64,000 bases of DNA from Szabonella alba (GCF_016765775.1 NZ_JAESVN010000001.1:897540-961539); one strand, 5' to 3'. Shown: positions 9,316-18,302, counted from the stretch's first letter. Numbers and translations: made by a program. The notes: generated by a model not told the origin, from the letters alone.

Positions 9316-12300
9316 TCCTGAATTCCCGCTTCCCTGTATTCTGACATTCTGGCCTGAATATCGGCCGATGACATCCGGTCATAGCTTTGTGCTGTATCGT
9401 TATCAAAGCTCTTGAAGGTGCTGTAGACCTCATGGCCGGTTCTCGGATCGACGATGCTGTAGGTCACGTCGACCTCGGCCGGTCTGGTGCCCGCGAAATC
9501 ATCCAGCGTGATCTTCACCCTGACCTCTCCTCCAACAGCGATCCAGTCCGCCAGTTCGTTTTCCAGCTTCTTGTAGGCGCCGCGATTGAAATTCGCGTCC
9601 TGCGGGAAAAGGTTCTCAAGTCCCCGGTCAAGGCCGAAGCGGTGCCCGATCATATGGCCTGCATCGTCACCGGTCAGCCCCTGATCGCCCACGGCACGCT
9701 GTGCGGCCAGTTCCTCGGGCGAGCGTTCGGCATTGACGTGATAGCGGCGCAGCGTGGCCACCGCCTCGACCGTCCGCCCCGAGGCATCCTTGACGAAACC
9801 GATCTCGTTCTCGCCATGACCCACGATGCTCATCGTCCGGCCCGCGCCGCCGGAGTAGGCCCGGAACGCGCCGCTGACCGGATCATATTCGAACCGCTCG
9901 ATCGTGCCGTCACTGCGGCGCAGGGTCGGCTCACCCTCCACGCTGCTGACCCAGTGATGCCCCTCGGGCAGGGCGTCGCCGGTGGGCCAGCCGCGCGCCT
10001 CGGCCTGACGATGGCCCTCGCTGGGCGCGGCGATCCAACCTTCGCCCGAGAGATCGGGATCTTGCAGCCGGGCCATCTGATGGGCGGTCGCCTCGGCCAG
10101 TTCCTGCTGGCGCAACAGCAGCGCCTCGCGTTCAAGGGGCGTCATGCGCGGCCCCTCGCTGTCCAGCCTTTGCCGCAGTAGGTCGGTTTCCGCGCCGATC
10201 TTTTCGATTTCCAGCTTCGCTTCCCAGCCTTGCGTGCCGGGGGCCGGATCGGGCCTGCCGCGCAGCATGGTGGTCAGGCGCGTCATCAGGCCACCTGCCG
10301 CCTCGACCTGCCGCCCGGCATTGGAATGCAGCGCCAGCAGCACCGGATCGGACCTACCGCCGCCGGTCTCGATGCGGACATTCACAGGCATCCCGGTCGC
10401 ATCAAGGTCATAGGCCGTGCGCATCTGCCCCGGGTCCAGATCGGTATGGGCCGCGACGGGGAAGGGGGATCCGAATTCCGCCTGATTACGCAGCCGCGTG
10501 AAGCTCAGCGCATCCTGCACCATCGCGCCGCCCGTCCTTGTGCTGGCGGCCCCCATTCCGGCCCAGAACGCGACGTTCAGCAGGCCCATCGCCTTGTCGC
10601 CCGCATCCATCCGGTCCCAGTTCTGCGCCATCATCAGGGCCTGATCGCCCATGGCCGCCGCATCGGCGGTGTTGGACGCGATCTGCAGACCTGCCGTCGT
10701 GCGCGCCGTCATCTGCGTGACGCGCGCGCCGCTTTGCACCAGACCCCCGGCCCGCATCGCCGCCCCCATCGCGCCCACCGACAGCACGCCCGCGCCCGCC
10801 TCAAGCCAGTTGCCGCGCACGGATGGGTCGGTCAGATCGGTGACATCCTTGCCGCGCTGATGGTCGTCGTAAAGGCGTGATCCCGCGCGCCCGACCTGCC
10901 AGCTTGCCGCCCCCGCGCCCGCCACAACCAGGGGCGTCGCAAGTCCGCCCGAACCGGCAATCGCAATGACGCCGACCGTGATGCCCGCCGCCAGCGCAAC
11001 ACCGTCCCCGACCCGGCCCAGCCATTCGCCCAGCGTGTCGACCACGCAGGGCGTGTTCTGTGTCACCAGCCGCGCACCGGGCACCAGCGCCTCGGGATAG
11101 GTCATCTTGCCGGGGGGCAGTTCGTTCAGGTCCAGCCACTTGTCCAGACTGTCATATTTGTTGCCCATGTCATCGACAAAGCGCGGACCCTCGGGGCGCT
11201 CAAGCCGGAAGACGGTGAAGCTGGCGATGCCGAATTCGTTCGAGGTCACCACGACGGGCAGAACGGTCATCTGCGCCGGATCTCCGCCCAGTTCGGCGAT
11301 CATTCCGGCAATCCTGCCGATCCGGGCATCGCCCGCGTAATAGTCATGGTCCATCCCGGCGGCCTCCCGCGCCAGACGGGCCTCGTCGGTTTCATTCTCA
11401 GGCGGCAGATTGGTGGGGGCTGCGCCCAGGGCCTGCCCGATTGTGTTGTGCAAGGCACCGGTCGGCCCGGTCGTACGGAGCGCGAACGGGTCCAGCCCGC
11501 GCGCAGTATAGCGTTCCGCAATCGGCCCGGCTGCGGCCTGTGCGGCGACCTCACTTTCCCAGCCTTCTGACAATGCTTCAGCAGTGAAATCGGGGTTGTT
11601 CGCGGCCTGTGCCAGCGCCCAGTTGCGCAATTCGGGCGGGATCGCCTCACCGAACATCATCTCACGCCCGCCGCCGGTGGCAAAGATCGCCTCCAGTTTC
11701 GCGGCGGTCGCGCCGGTCTCGTCAGCGCCCGCCACGCGCCCCATCGCGCCGGCCAGTGCTGCGCGATAGCTGCGGTCGGACAGCTCATTCTCTTTGGTGG
11801 AGAGAAAGATCGCGCCGGTCATCAGATCGGCCCGCGCAGGATCGACCGCTCCGCCATTGACCGCATCAAGCAGCCCCTGCTGCCGCCTGCGCGAGAAAAG
11901 ATCCCCGCGCCCGCCCGAGGCGATGCGCCCCAACTCCCCTTCCGCCCCGGCAAAGGCCTCGATCACGGCGGCGGGGTCCAGATCCACTGCACGCTGCATC
12001 ATCAGGGCCGCCGCATTGGCGCCTTCGGGGCTGTCGACCGTATGGCCGCCCTGCGCATGGATGCGCGACGCCCCGGCCTGTGAGGCCGCAAAGCCCAAGG
12101 CCAGCGCCCGGCGCGCGGCAGGATCATTGCCGATGCCCTCGATCGCCTCCTGAATATTCTCGGCACTGCCCGCATGGCGCCAGATCCGCGCGGCCTCCCG
12201 CGCGAGATAGACCTTTTCGGCCTCGGTCAGCGCACCCAGTTGCGCATTGCGGCCCAGAAGCGCCCCGGACACATATTCGCCGCCTTCATCATCCCAAAGC

Positions 12301-13544
12301 TGCCATGCGTTTTCATATTCGCCGAACTCGGCCAGCCAGCCGTCGATGGTGGCCTTGCGTTCGGGCGTGACGGTCGCGGTGATCGCCTCGACCGGGTCAG
12401 TGGGCGGCTGGGGCAGAGTGGTGGCGGGGGCGGGGGCGGGGGCCGATGGCACCTCGCTTTCGGTCTTTGCCGTGGCAGGGGCAAGGGGCGGCAGGTCCAG
12501 CCCGGCCAGACGCCCTTCCAGCATCTTGATGACCTTGATCGCGCGGCCCGGATCGCTGTCCTGTTGATCGGTTGCCATCTGCCACAGACCCTGCAGGGCG
12601 GCGTGCTGCCTGGCATCCAGCACCTGCCTTGCGGCGTCCAGCATCGGGGTCAGACTGTCCAGCCGTTCGGCAAGCGGGACCGCAACAGCGGCTGCATTCG
12701 GCACCGAAACGGGTGCAGGGACGGGCGCGGCGCTGCTTTCGGGGGTTTCCTCCTGCCCCTCCTCCTCCTTTTCGCTGTCCAGGGTTTCGCCACTGGGCAG
12801 CAGCACGCGGATCTTGAAGGTCTGTCCCAGATCGGCCAGCCATTGCCGCGCCTTTTTCGGAAAGGACCGGGGCGGGGCCTCTTCGCAGCGCAGTTCGATC
12901 AGTTTTCCCGAAACGGTCATCACCCCCAGCGCGCCGCGCGGCTGCGCGCCCCCGGCCATGGCCTGACGGCGCAGCGTGTCGAGAGGTTTGCGCGGATGGG
13001 CGCGCAGCACCAGACCCTCGGGCCCCAGAAACCACGCGATATTCATCGGTCGTTTGCGCGCCTTGACGATCACCGCGACGGGATCGGTGTCATCGGCCTC
13101 TTCTTCCCCCTCCTCTGCTGCGTCAGCTTCCCCGGGTTTGGTTTTCTTGTCGTCCTTTCCGGCATCGGCCTTCCTGCCCTTGGGGGTGGTCGGTTCCTCG
13201 GCATCCTTCGCCGCTTCCGGGCCAAAGAATTCGAACCGCAGCGTCTGACCGCAGGAGGCCAGCATATCCTTGAACGCCTTTGGCACGGTCGCGGCCGGGT
13301 CTTCATCGCAGCGCAGCATCAGGCGACCGGAGTCAAAGGTCATCGCGCCGAAGGCCCCCTTGTTGCCGCCGCCCTGTTTGCGCGCGGTGGCCCAAAGCGC
13401 CGGGGCACCCCGGCGCGGGTCCGATTCGAAAACCGGCCCGTCGCGGCCGATGACGAAGGCAAAATTGACGGATCTGCTGCGGGCCTGCTGAAAGGCCGAG
13501 GCAAGGGTTTTCTGCAATTCTGCGGTATCGGGCTTGGGCGGCAT
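9312..13544 (-). CDS. Polymorphic toxin with C-terminal DNA/RNA non-specific endonuclease domain
   Basis: About 1410 residues, starting at an ATG with AGGA eight bases upstream; the longer open frame to 13841 looks non-coding. Domains in order: two homologous modules at about 22-108 and 161-250, split by an acidic/lysine-rich linker (110-155); a Pro/Ala linker (265-385 with one helical stretch); a helical region from 385; a DUF4781-like segment around 740-830 (VLPVVVTSNEFGI, RFVDDMGNKYDSLDKW); hydrophobic Gly/Ala-rich stretches at 845-885 and 915-1000; a coiled-coil-like segment 1105-1165; and an Endonuclea_NS_2-like nuclease at about 1285-1385. The nuclease carries DDAGHMIGH (His1297 as presumed catalytic base), NLFPQD and NFNRGAYKKLE (Asn1320). 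No signal peptide, PAAR, LXG or VgrG is visible, so the delivery route is unknown. Domain names are from recall. Confidence 0.8.
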   Translation of the reverse strand: MPPKPDTAELQKTLASAFQQARSRSVNFAFVIGRDGPVFESDPRRGAPALWATARKQGGGNKGAFGAMTFDSGRLMLRCDEDPAATVPKAFKDMLASCGQTLRFEFFGPEAAKDAEEPTTPKGRKADAGKDDKKTKPGEADAAEEGEEEADDTDPVAVIVKARKRPMNIAWFLGPEGLVLRAHPRKPLDTLRRQAMAGGAQPRGALGVMTVSGKLIELRCEEAPPRSFPKKARQWLADLGQTFKIRVLLPSGETLDSEKEEEGQEETPESSAAPVPAPVSVPNAAAVAVPLAERLDSLTPMLDAARQVLDARQHAALQGLWQMATDQQDSDPGRAIKVIKMLEGRLAGLDLPPLAPATAKTESEVPSAPAPAPATTLPQPPTDPVEAITATVTPERKATIDGWLAEFGEYENAWQLWDDEGGEYVSGALLGRNAQLGALTEAEKVYLAREAARIWRHAGSAENIQEAIEGIGNDPAARRALALGFAASQAGASRIHAQGGHTVDSPEGANAAALMMQRAVDLDPAAVIEAFAGAEGELGRIASGGRGDLFSRRRQQGLLDAVNGGAVDPARADLMTGAIFLSTKENELSDRSYRAALAGAMGRVAGADETGATAAKLEAIFATGGGREMMFGEAIPPELRNWALAQAANNPDFTAEALSEGWESEVAAQAAAGPIAERYTARGLDPFALRTTGPTGALHNTIGQALGAAPTNLPPENETDEARLAREAAGMDHDYYAGDARIGRIAGMIAELGGDPAQMTVLPVVVTSNEFGIASFTVFRLERPEGPRFVDDMGNKYDSLDKWLDLNELPPGKMTYPEALVPGARLVTQNTPCVVDTLGEWLGRVGDGVALAAGITVGVIAIAGSGGLATPLVVAGAGAASWQVGRAGSRLYDDHQRGKDVTDLTDPSVRGNWLEAGAGVLSVGAMGAAMRAGGLVQSGARVTQMTARTTAGLQIASNTADAAAMGDQALMMAQNWDRMDAGDKAMGLLNVAFWAGMGAASTRTGGAMVQDALSFTRLRNQAEFGSPFPVAAHTDLDPGQMRTAYDLDATGMPVNVRIETGGGRSDPVLLALHSNAGRQVEAAGGLMTRLTTMLRGRPDPAPGTQGWEAKLEIEKIGAETDLLRQRLDSEGPRMTPLEREALLLRQQELAEATAHQMARLQDPDLSGEGWIAAPSEGHRQAEARGWPTGDALPEGHHWVSSVEGEPTLRRSDGTIERFEYDPVSGAFRAYSGGAGRTMSIVGHGENEIGFVKDASGRTVEAVATLRRYHVNAERSPEELAAQRAVGDQGLTGDDAGHMIGHRFGLDRGLENLFPQDANFNRGAYKKLENELADWIAVGGEVRVKITLDDFAGTRPAEVDVTYSIVDPRTGHEVYSTFKSFDNDTAQSYDRMSSADIQARMSEYREAGIQE

Positions 13545-13800
13545 CGGCAAAGTCCTGACTGAAAATCGGGTATCGGTGAAAATCCTGACCGAAGCGTAAG
13601 GGCGGGCGGCGGCGCGGATCAAGCCCCTGCCGGGACGGATGGGCCGGTTTGCGCCACCCTGCAGGCGCGCGCGCCGGGCTCTGCAATGCCGGGCCGCGCC
13701 CGATGATTGACTTCGGCGGCACCGGTCTGCTAGCTGCCCGGAAACGGGGCCGCAGCTATCCGGCCCCGGTGCCCCGGATGGGCCGGGCGGAGGAAATGCC

Positions 13801-14541
13801 TTGGATCCGGTCAATATTCTCTGTGTGAAATGGGGCACCAAATACGGGCCGGACTATGTGAACAAGCTGCGCTCGATGGTGCGGCGCAACATGTCGCGTC
13901 CCTATCGTTTCGTCTGTCTGACCGATGACGCGACGGGGATTGATCCCGATATCGAGATCTTCCCGCTGCCCAAGATCGGCATTCCCGAATTTGACGCGGC
14001 CACCGGCTGGACCCGTCTGCATGGCTGGCTGAAGGTCACGGTCTTTGCCGCGCCACTTTATGATCTGACCGGGCCGACGCTGTTTCTGGATGTCGATATC
14101 GTCATCACCGGCCCGCTGGATGCGTTCTTCGATCCGCCGGGCGATTTCATCGTCATCAAGGAATGGGACAAGCGTGATGAGACCGGCAACACCTCGGTCT
14201 TCCGCTTCACCGCAGGGGCGCATGGCGCGCTGATCGCGGATCTGTCGCAATCGCTGGCCTCGGCGCAAAGCGATTACCGCAACGAACAGGAATTCGTGAC
14301 CTCATGGTTCGGGCGGCAGGGCCGGATGACCTATTGGCCCAAGGGCTGGTGCGTCAGTTTCAAGCGCCATTGCATGCATCGCGGCATCATGGGGTTCTTC
14401 AAGCCCGCCCGCATTCCCGAAGGGGCGCGGGTCGTGGTGTTCCATGGCAAGCCCAATCCGCCCGACGCGATCATCGGACGCAGCGGGAAATGGTATCGCC
14501 GCGTGCTGCCGGTCGACTGGGTGCGGGAGCTTTGGCAGTGA
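13801..14541 (+). CDS. Putative glycosyltransferase with DXD motif (LPS core region)
   Basis: A 246-residue soluble protein beginning NILCVKWGTKYGPDYVNKL. It carries TLFLDVDIVITGPLD at about residue 95, a DXD-type metal/nucleotide-sugar site, and an acidic region EWDKRDETGNTSVFRF. This is the style of small GT-A enzymes found in rhodobacterial LPS loci. The start is probably TTG at 13801, seven bases after GGAGGAA; the nearer ATG at 13796 is out of frame and stops quickly. It is first in a rightward set with the Kdo kinase-like gene, two more glycosyltransferases and waaA, which suggests assembly of the LPS core. The sugar and acceptor cannot be told. Confidence 0.75.
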   Translation: MDPVNILCVKWGTKYGPDYVNKLRSMVRRNMSRPYRFVCLTDDATGIDPDIEIFPLPKIGIPEFDAATGWTRLHGWLKVTVFAAPLYDLTGPTLFLDVDIVITGPLDAFFDPPGDFIVIKEWDKRDETGNTSVFRFTAGAHGALIADLSQSLASAQSDYRNEQEFVTSWFGRQGRMTYWPKGWCVSFKRHCMHRGIMGFFKPARIPEGARVVVFHGKPNPPDAIIGRSGKWYRRVLPVDWVRELWQ

Positions 14542-14581
14542 CGGGCGGGGTCCGGATCGGCGCGGCGGAGCGCGGTTGCCG

Positions 14582-15304
14582 GTGAGGCTGGGCAAGACCA
14601 CACATGGCGGCGCGGTCCTCTGGTATGACGCGGATCTGCTGGACGGAATGGACCGGGGCCTGTTCGACCCTGTTCATCTGCGCCGCACAGGCGCGCTGCT
14701 GGGCCAGTCGCAGGGGCGCAATGCAGCCTATTTCCTGCGCCATGCGGGGCTTGAGCTGGTGCTGCGGCATTTCTGGCGCGGCGGGCTGGTGGGGCGCATC
14801 AACCCTGATCTGTTTCTGCGGGTTCCGGTCGCGCGCAGCCGGGCGATGCGGGAATTCCTGTTGCTGGACTGGATGCGGGAGCAAGGACTTTCCGTGCCGC
14901 GCCCGGTAGCCGCAGGGTTCAGCCCCGCCGGCCCCTTCTACCGCGCCGATATCCTGACCGAACGCATCCCCGACAGCCGCACCATGGCCGATTGCCTGTC
15001 CGAGGCCCCGCTGCCGCCCGAAATCTGGGGGGCCGTTGGCGATATGGTTGGACGGATGCACCGGCTGGGCGTGCATCATTCCGACCTCAACTGCCGCAAC
15101 ATCCTGCTGACGGGGGATGGCGCGGTCTGGCTGATCGACTTCGACAAATGCGACCGGCGCGCGCCCGGTGACTGGGTAGCGGCGAACCTTGCCCGCCTGA
15201 AACGGTCCTTCGAGAAGGAAAAGCGCAAAGTGCCGGGGCTGCATTGGGATGATGCCGTCTGGCAGGCCCTGTGCGAGGGCCATGCCAAGGCATTGGCGGA
15301 TTGA
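14582..15304 (+). CDS. kdkA: Kdo kinase-like (3-deoxy-D-manno-octulosonic acid kinase, KdkA/WaaP fold)
   Basis: About 240 residues with a small-kinase fold that would phosphorylate Kdo (or another inner-core sugar) on LPS using ATP. Visible features are a Gly-rich start (TTHGGAVLWYD), LVLRHFWRGGLVGRI, the catalytic loop HHSDLNCRNILL (Asp and Asn of HxDLxxxN) and the metal-binding VWLIDFDKC (DFD in place of DFG). The start is either GTG at 14582 or TTG at 14576; GGAG at 14567 favours the latter by spacing, the codon favours the former. The in-frame ATG at 14444 would overlap the previous gene by about 100 bases. Its position beside waaA supports a Kdo-linked role. Confidence 0.8.
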   Translation: MRLGKTTHGGAVLWYDADLLDGMDRGLFDPVHLRRTGALLGQSQGRNAAYFLRHAGLELVLRHFWRGGLVGRINPDLFLRVPVARSRAMREFLLLDWMREQGLSVPRPVAAGFSPAGPFYRADILTERIPDSRTMADCLSEAPLPPEIWGAVGDMVGRMHRLGVHHSDLNCRNILLTGDGAVWLIDFDKCDRRAPGDWVAANLARLKRSFEKEKRKVPGLHWDDAVWQALCEGHAKALAD

Positions 15305-15392
15305 GGCCGGGACGGATCGGGGGGATTGTTCTTGCGCCCCGTGCCGGGGTATCAGGCGGCAGAACCCTGCGCGCGATGGATGCAGCCGGATC

Positions 15393-16178
15393 ATGATGAA
15401 GAGCGTTGCAAGCCTGTGGATCGGCAGCCGCCTTGGACCAATTGAACGTGCCTCGATCCGCTCGTTCCAGCGTCAGGGGCATGAGTTTACACTTTACACC
15501 TATGAACCTTTGGAAAACTGCCCGGCTGGTGTGGTGTTGCGTGATGCGCGTGAGGTGTTGGATTTGGGCCGAATTGTGACGCATCACCGAACTCGAAGTC
15601 CAGCCTTGCATTCTGACTTGTTCCGATATGCGATGGTCGCAAAAACAGATTTCGTCTGGGTCGATCTGGATATCGTGGCACTGCGTCCCTTCGATTTTAC
15701 CAGTGATTACATCTTTGGTTATGAAAGCTTCGATTCTGTCGGCTGTGCGGTGCTGAAGCTCCCAAAGGAATCACTAGCCCTGAAGGCACTGTCTGCATTT
15801 TCCTCGGACACCCGGGGACTTCCGCCGCGTCTTACGGAGTTCCAGCGGGTCCGGTATTTCTTCAAAAATATCCTCTATCGAGGGTTGCCGATCGAAAGAT
15901 GGCCATGGGGGTCGATCGGTCCAAGTCTTTTCACCGCTGAACTGCACCGCAGCAATGAAATCCAGCGGGCGCTTCCGCTGCACTGCTTTTACCCGGTTCC
16001 CATGTCTGAAATTCCGCAGTTTTCCGACCCTGACGGGTATCGAAGAAGCGATGCCCCGGAAGGTGCCTATGCCGTGCATCTCTGGGGTAGCCATCTTTCG
16101 CGCCATGTCGCAGAGCGTTATGCTGGGGTCTTTCCCGCCGACAGTTTCGTGAACAGGGTCTGCAATGACGATTGGTGA
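15393..16178 (+). CDS. Putative glycosyltransferase (DXD type), low-GC gene
   Basis: A 261-residue protein starting MMKSVASLWIGSRLGPIERA. It contains LHSDLFRYAMV and FVWVDLDIVALRPFDF at about residues 70-100, the arrangement of capsular or Gb3-type glycosyltransferases where DLD binds the metal-sugar nucleotide. A C-terminal AVHLWGSHLSRH resembles the end of the same superfamily. The base composition is clearly lower in G+C than its neighbours (for example around 15540-15660), suggesting later acquisition into the LPS locus. Its end overlaps the GT25 gene by 14 bases. The first ATG of a doublet is used; its ribosome-binding site is weak. The substrate is unknown. Confidence 0.78.
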   Translation: MMKSVASLWIGSRLGPIERASIRSFQRQGHEFTLYTYEPLENCPAGVVLRDAREVLDLGRIVTHHRTRSPALHSDLFRYAMVAKTDFVWVDLDIVALRPFDFTSDYIFGYESFDSVGCAVLKLPKESLALKALSAFSSDTRGLPPRLTEFQRVRYFFKNILYRGLPIERWPWGSIGPSLFTAELHRSNEIQRALPLHCFYPVPMSEIPQFSDPDGYRRSDAPEGAYAVHLWGSHLSRHVAERYAGVFPADSFVNRVCNDDW

Positions 16179-16929
16179 CATTCCGGTCTATTACATCAAC
16201 CTCGACAGCAGCACGGATCGGCGCGCCGCGATCGAGGCAGAGATCAGGGCTGCAGGGATCACGGATGCGATCCGGGTTCCGGCCTTCGACGGGCGCGGGC
16301 TGGATCTGTCGCGCGTTGCCGATTGCGACACCGAAAAGGCGCATCGCTTTCTGGGCCGTCCGCTGCGGGGGGCCGAATATGGCTGCTATCGCAGTCATCT
16401 GGACTGTATCGAGCGGTTTCTGGCCACCGACAGCCCCTATGGTATCGTGCTGGAGGATGATGCCGAGCTGACCACAGAATTTCAGGAGGTGACGGCTGCG
16501 GCCATCGGCCTGCTGGAACGCCGCAACCAGCCATGGGATCTTGTGCATCTGGGGCCGGGCCGGATGAAGATCCATTCGCGGATCGACGCGCTGGTGGCCG
16601 GGCATGACCTACGCAAGGCGCATTACTTTCCGATGATGACCACAGCGCTTTTGTGGTCGCGCCCAGGCGCGCAGAACATTCTTGACCATCACCGCAGGGT
16701 GACAATGCCGGTCGATACCCAGTTCCGTGAGATCATGGTGAAACGCGGTACCGGCTATGCGATCTGGCCGCCTTTGGCGCGTCAGACCGGGGCGACCAGC
16801 GATATCGACGGCGACGGGGCGACGCGCAAGGCGCATGGGCGCAGCTGGTATTACGGGCTGGCCAAGCAGGAACGGCTCTGGCGCAACAAAGTCATCGCCT
16901 ATGGGCGCAAGCTTGCCCATCGGGCGTGA
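16165..16929 (+). CDS. Glycosyltransferase family 25 (LPS biosynthesis)
   Basis: A 254-residue GT25 protein of the type that adds galactose or glucose residues to LPS outer core. IPVYYINLDSSTDRRA at the start, GAEYGCYRSHLDCIERFL (about 70-87) and YGIVLEDDAEL (about 92-102, with the acidic EDD metal site) are the family motifs. The C-terminal region is basic (RSWYYGLAKQERLWRNK), fitting membrane-surface association. Overlap with the previous gene implies coupled translation. The donor sugar is not predictable. Confidence 0.88.
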   Translation: MTIGDIPVYYINLDSSTDRRAAIEAEIRAAGITDAIRVPAFDGRGLDLSRVADCDTEKAHRFLGRPLRGAEYGCYRSHLDCIERFLATDSPYGIVLEDDAELTTEFQEVTAAAIGLLERRNQPWDLVHLGPGRMKIHSRIDALVAGHDLRKAHYFPMMTTALLWSRPGAQNILDHHRRVTMPVDTQFREIMVKRGTGYAIWPPLARQTGATSDIDGDGATRKAHGRSWYYGLAKQERLWRNKVIAYGRKLAHRA

Positions 16930-17003
16930 GGGCGCGCGGCGGGGCAGAGCGGGCGGGCACGCGCTCGCCACTGCCGTCCGGTGCCTTGGGCCGGGGTGAC
17001 GGT

Positions 17004-18269
17004 ATGAAACCAACCCTCCTCCTTCGCCTCTGGCTGGGACTGACCCGCCTTGCCCCGGGACTGCCCGGCCTTCTGGCGCGGCGGGCGCATCGGCGGCAGG
17101 GGGCGGATCCCGCGCGTCTGCCTGAACGCTTTGGCCATGCCAGCCTTGCCCGGCCCGGGGGTCGGCTGATCTGGATCCATGCCGCCTCGGTCGGAGAGGT
17201 TGTCTCGGTTTCTGCCCTTGCGCGGCGCATTGCGGATCTGCCGGGGCTGCAACTTCTGGTCACCACGGCGACCGCGACGGGGGCCGCGACAGTTGCGCGC
17301 CATCTGCCCGGAGCGCTGCATCAATTCCTGCCCGTCGATACGCCGGGGGCGGTGGGGCGGTTTCTGGGCCATTGGCGCCCCGATGCGGCGCTGTTTGTCG
17401 AGGGCGATTTCTGGCCGCGCATGATGCTGACCCTTGCCCGCCAGGCCATTCCCGTGGCGCTGCTGAATGCGCGGGCCTCGAAAACCCGCGAAAGGGTGCC
17501 GCGCAGCATGGCCGTCCTGCTGGCGGGGGTCGATCTGGTCACGGTGCAGGCCGGGTCGCTGCGGGCTGAATTTCTGTCCCTCGGGATTGATCAGGGCCAG
17601 GTGCATTCGGTCGGAAACCTCAAGGCCGATATCCCCTCTCCTGTGGTGGATGACACCCATTGCGCGGCCTTGCGCAGAATGGCCGCCGGGCGACCGGTCT
17701 GGGCGGCAGCGCTGACCCATCCGGGGGAAGAGGAAATCGTGCTGGAGGCGCTGGCCGCGCTGGACCCCGCGCCGCTGTTGTTGCTGGCGCCGCGCCATCC
17801 TGACCGGGCCGATGCGATTTCCGCCGGGTTGCAGCGCCGGGGCCTGCGCTTTTCGCGTCACAGTGCAGGACAGGGGGACGGCCCGCCGGTGCAGGTGCAT
17901 CTGATCGATGCGCTGGGGCTGATGGGCGATGTCTATTCGGTTGCCGATCTGGCCCTGATCGGCGGATCGCTGGTCGAGGGGCCCGGCGGACATGCCCCCT
18001 ATGAGGCCGCTGCCATTGGTTGCCCGATGCTGACCGGGCCGCATCTGCGCAATGCGCGGGCCGATTATGATGCGCTTCTGCAGGCGGGCGCGGTGCGGCT
18101 CGTACGCGATGCGGGAGAACTGGGTCGCGCCGTTTCTGATCTGCTGGGTGATCCTGCCGCGCTGGCCGCGATGCGCGATGCCGCGCGGGCCGAACAGCAG
18201 CGCCATGCCGGGGCGACGGGGCGGGTTCTTGACCTGCTGACCCCGATCCTCGCTCCGCCCACGACCTGA
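17004..18269 (+). CDS. waaA: 3-deoxy-D-manno-octulosonic acid transferase (Kdo transferase)
   Basis: A 421-residue GT30 enzyme that attaches Kdo from CMP-Kdo to lipid A precursor at the inner membrane. The N-terminus has a short hydrophobic anchor (LLLRLWLGLTRLAPGLPGLL). LPERFG and WIHAASVGEV (about 39-65) contain the conserved glutamate, and the second Rossmann domain carries LIGGSLVEGPGGHAPYEAA near residue 320. The start at 17004 is the first ATG fitting the family's N-terminus; the frame is open 26 codons further upstream into the end of the GT25 gene. It is last in the LPS gene set, with a terminator hairpin shared with the convergent dctM. Confidence 0.92.
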   Translation: MKPTLLLRLWLGLTRLAPGLPGLLARRAHRRQGADPARLPERFGHASLARPGGRLIWIHAASVGEVVSVSALARRIADLPGLQLLVTTATATGAATVARHLPGALHQFLPVDTPGAVGRFLGHWRPDAALFVEGDFWPRMMLTLARQAIPVALLNARASKTRERVPRSMAVLLAGVDLVTVQAGSLRAEFLSLGIDQGQVHSVGNLKADIPSPVVDDTHCAALRRMAAGRPVWAAALTHPGEEEIVLEALAALDPAPLLLLAPRHPDRADAISAGLQRRGLRFSRHSAGQGDGPPVQVHLIDALGLMGDVYSVADLALIGGSLVEGPGGHAPYEAAAIGCPMLTGPHLRNARADYDALLQAGAVRLVRDAGELGRAVSDLLGDPAALAAMRDAARAEQQRHAGATGRVLDLLTPILAPPTT

Positions 18270-18272
18270 AAG

Positions 18273-18302
18273 AAAAAGGCCGGGGCGCGTTGGCTCCGGC
18301 CC
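18273..18302 (-). terminator. Terminator of the TRAP-transporter operon
   Basis: On the minus strand a GC stem (18278-18286 pairing with 18293-18301, one G-U) is followed directly by TTTTTCTTT, 48 bases past the dctM stop. It could also slow readthrough from waaA, but that side has no T-run. Confidence 0.75.

Noticed and set aside
12174..13562. Long plus-strand open frame (462 codons) opposite the toxin's N-terminal half
   Set aside because: High-GC shadow frame: low-complexity Gly/Arg/Gln-rich protein with no domain, while the minus strand has clear duplicated modules and a coupled neighbour.
9312..13841. Longer toxin start at 13841
   Set aside because: The 99 extra codons are Arg/Pro/Gly-rich shadow sequence; ATG 13544 has a ribosome-binding site.
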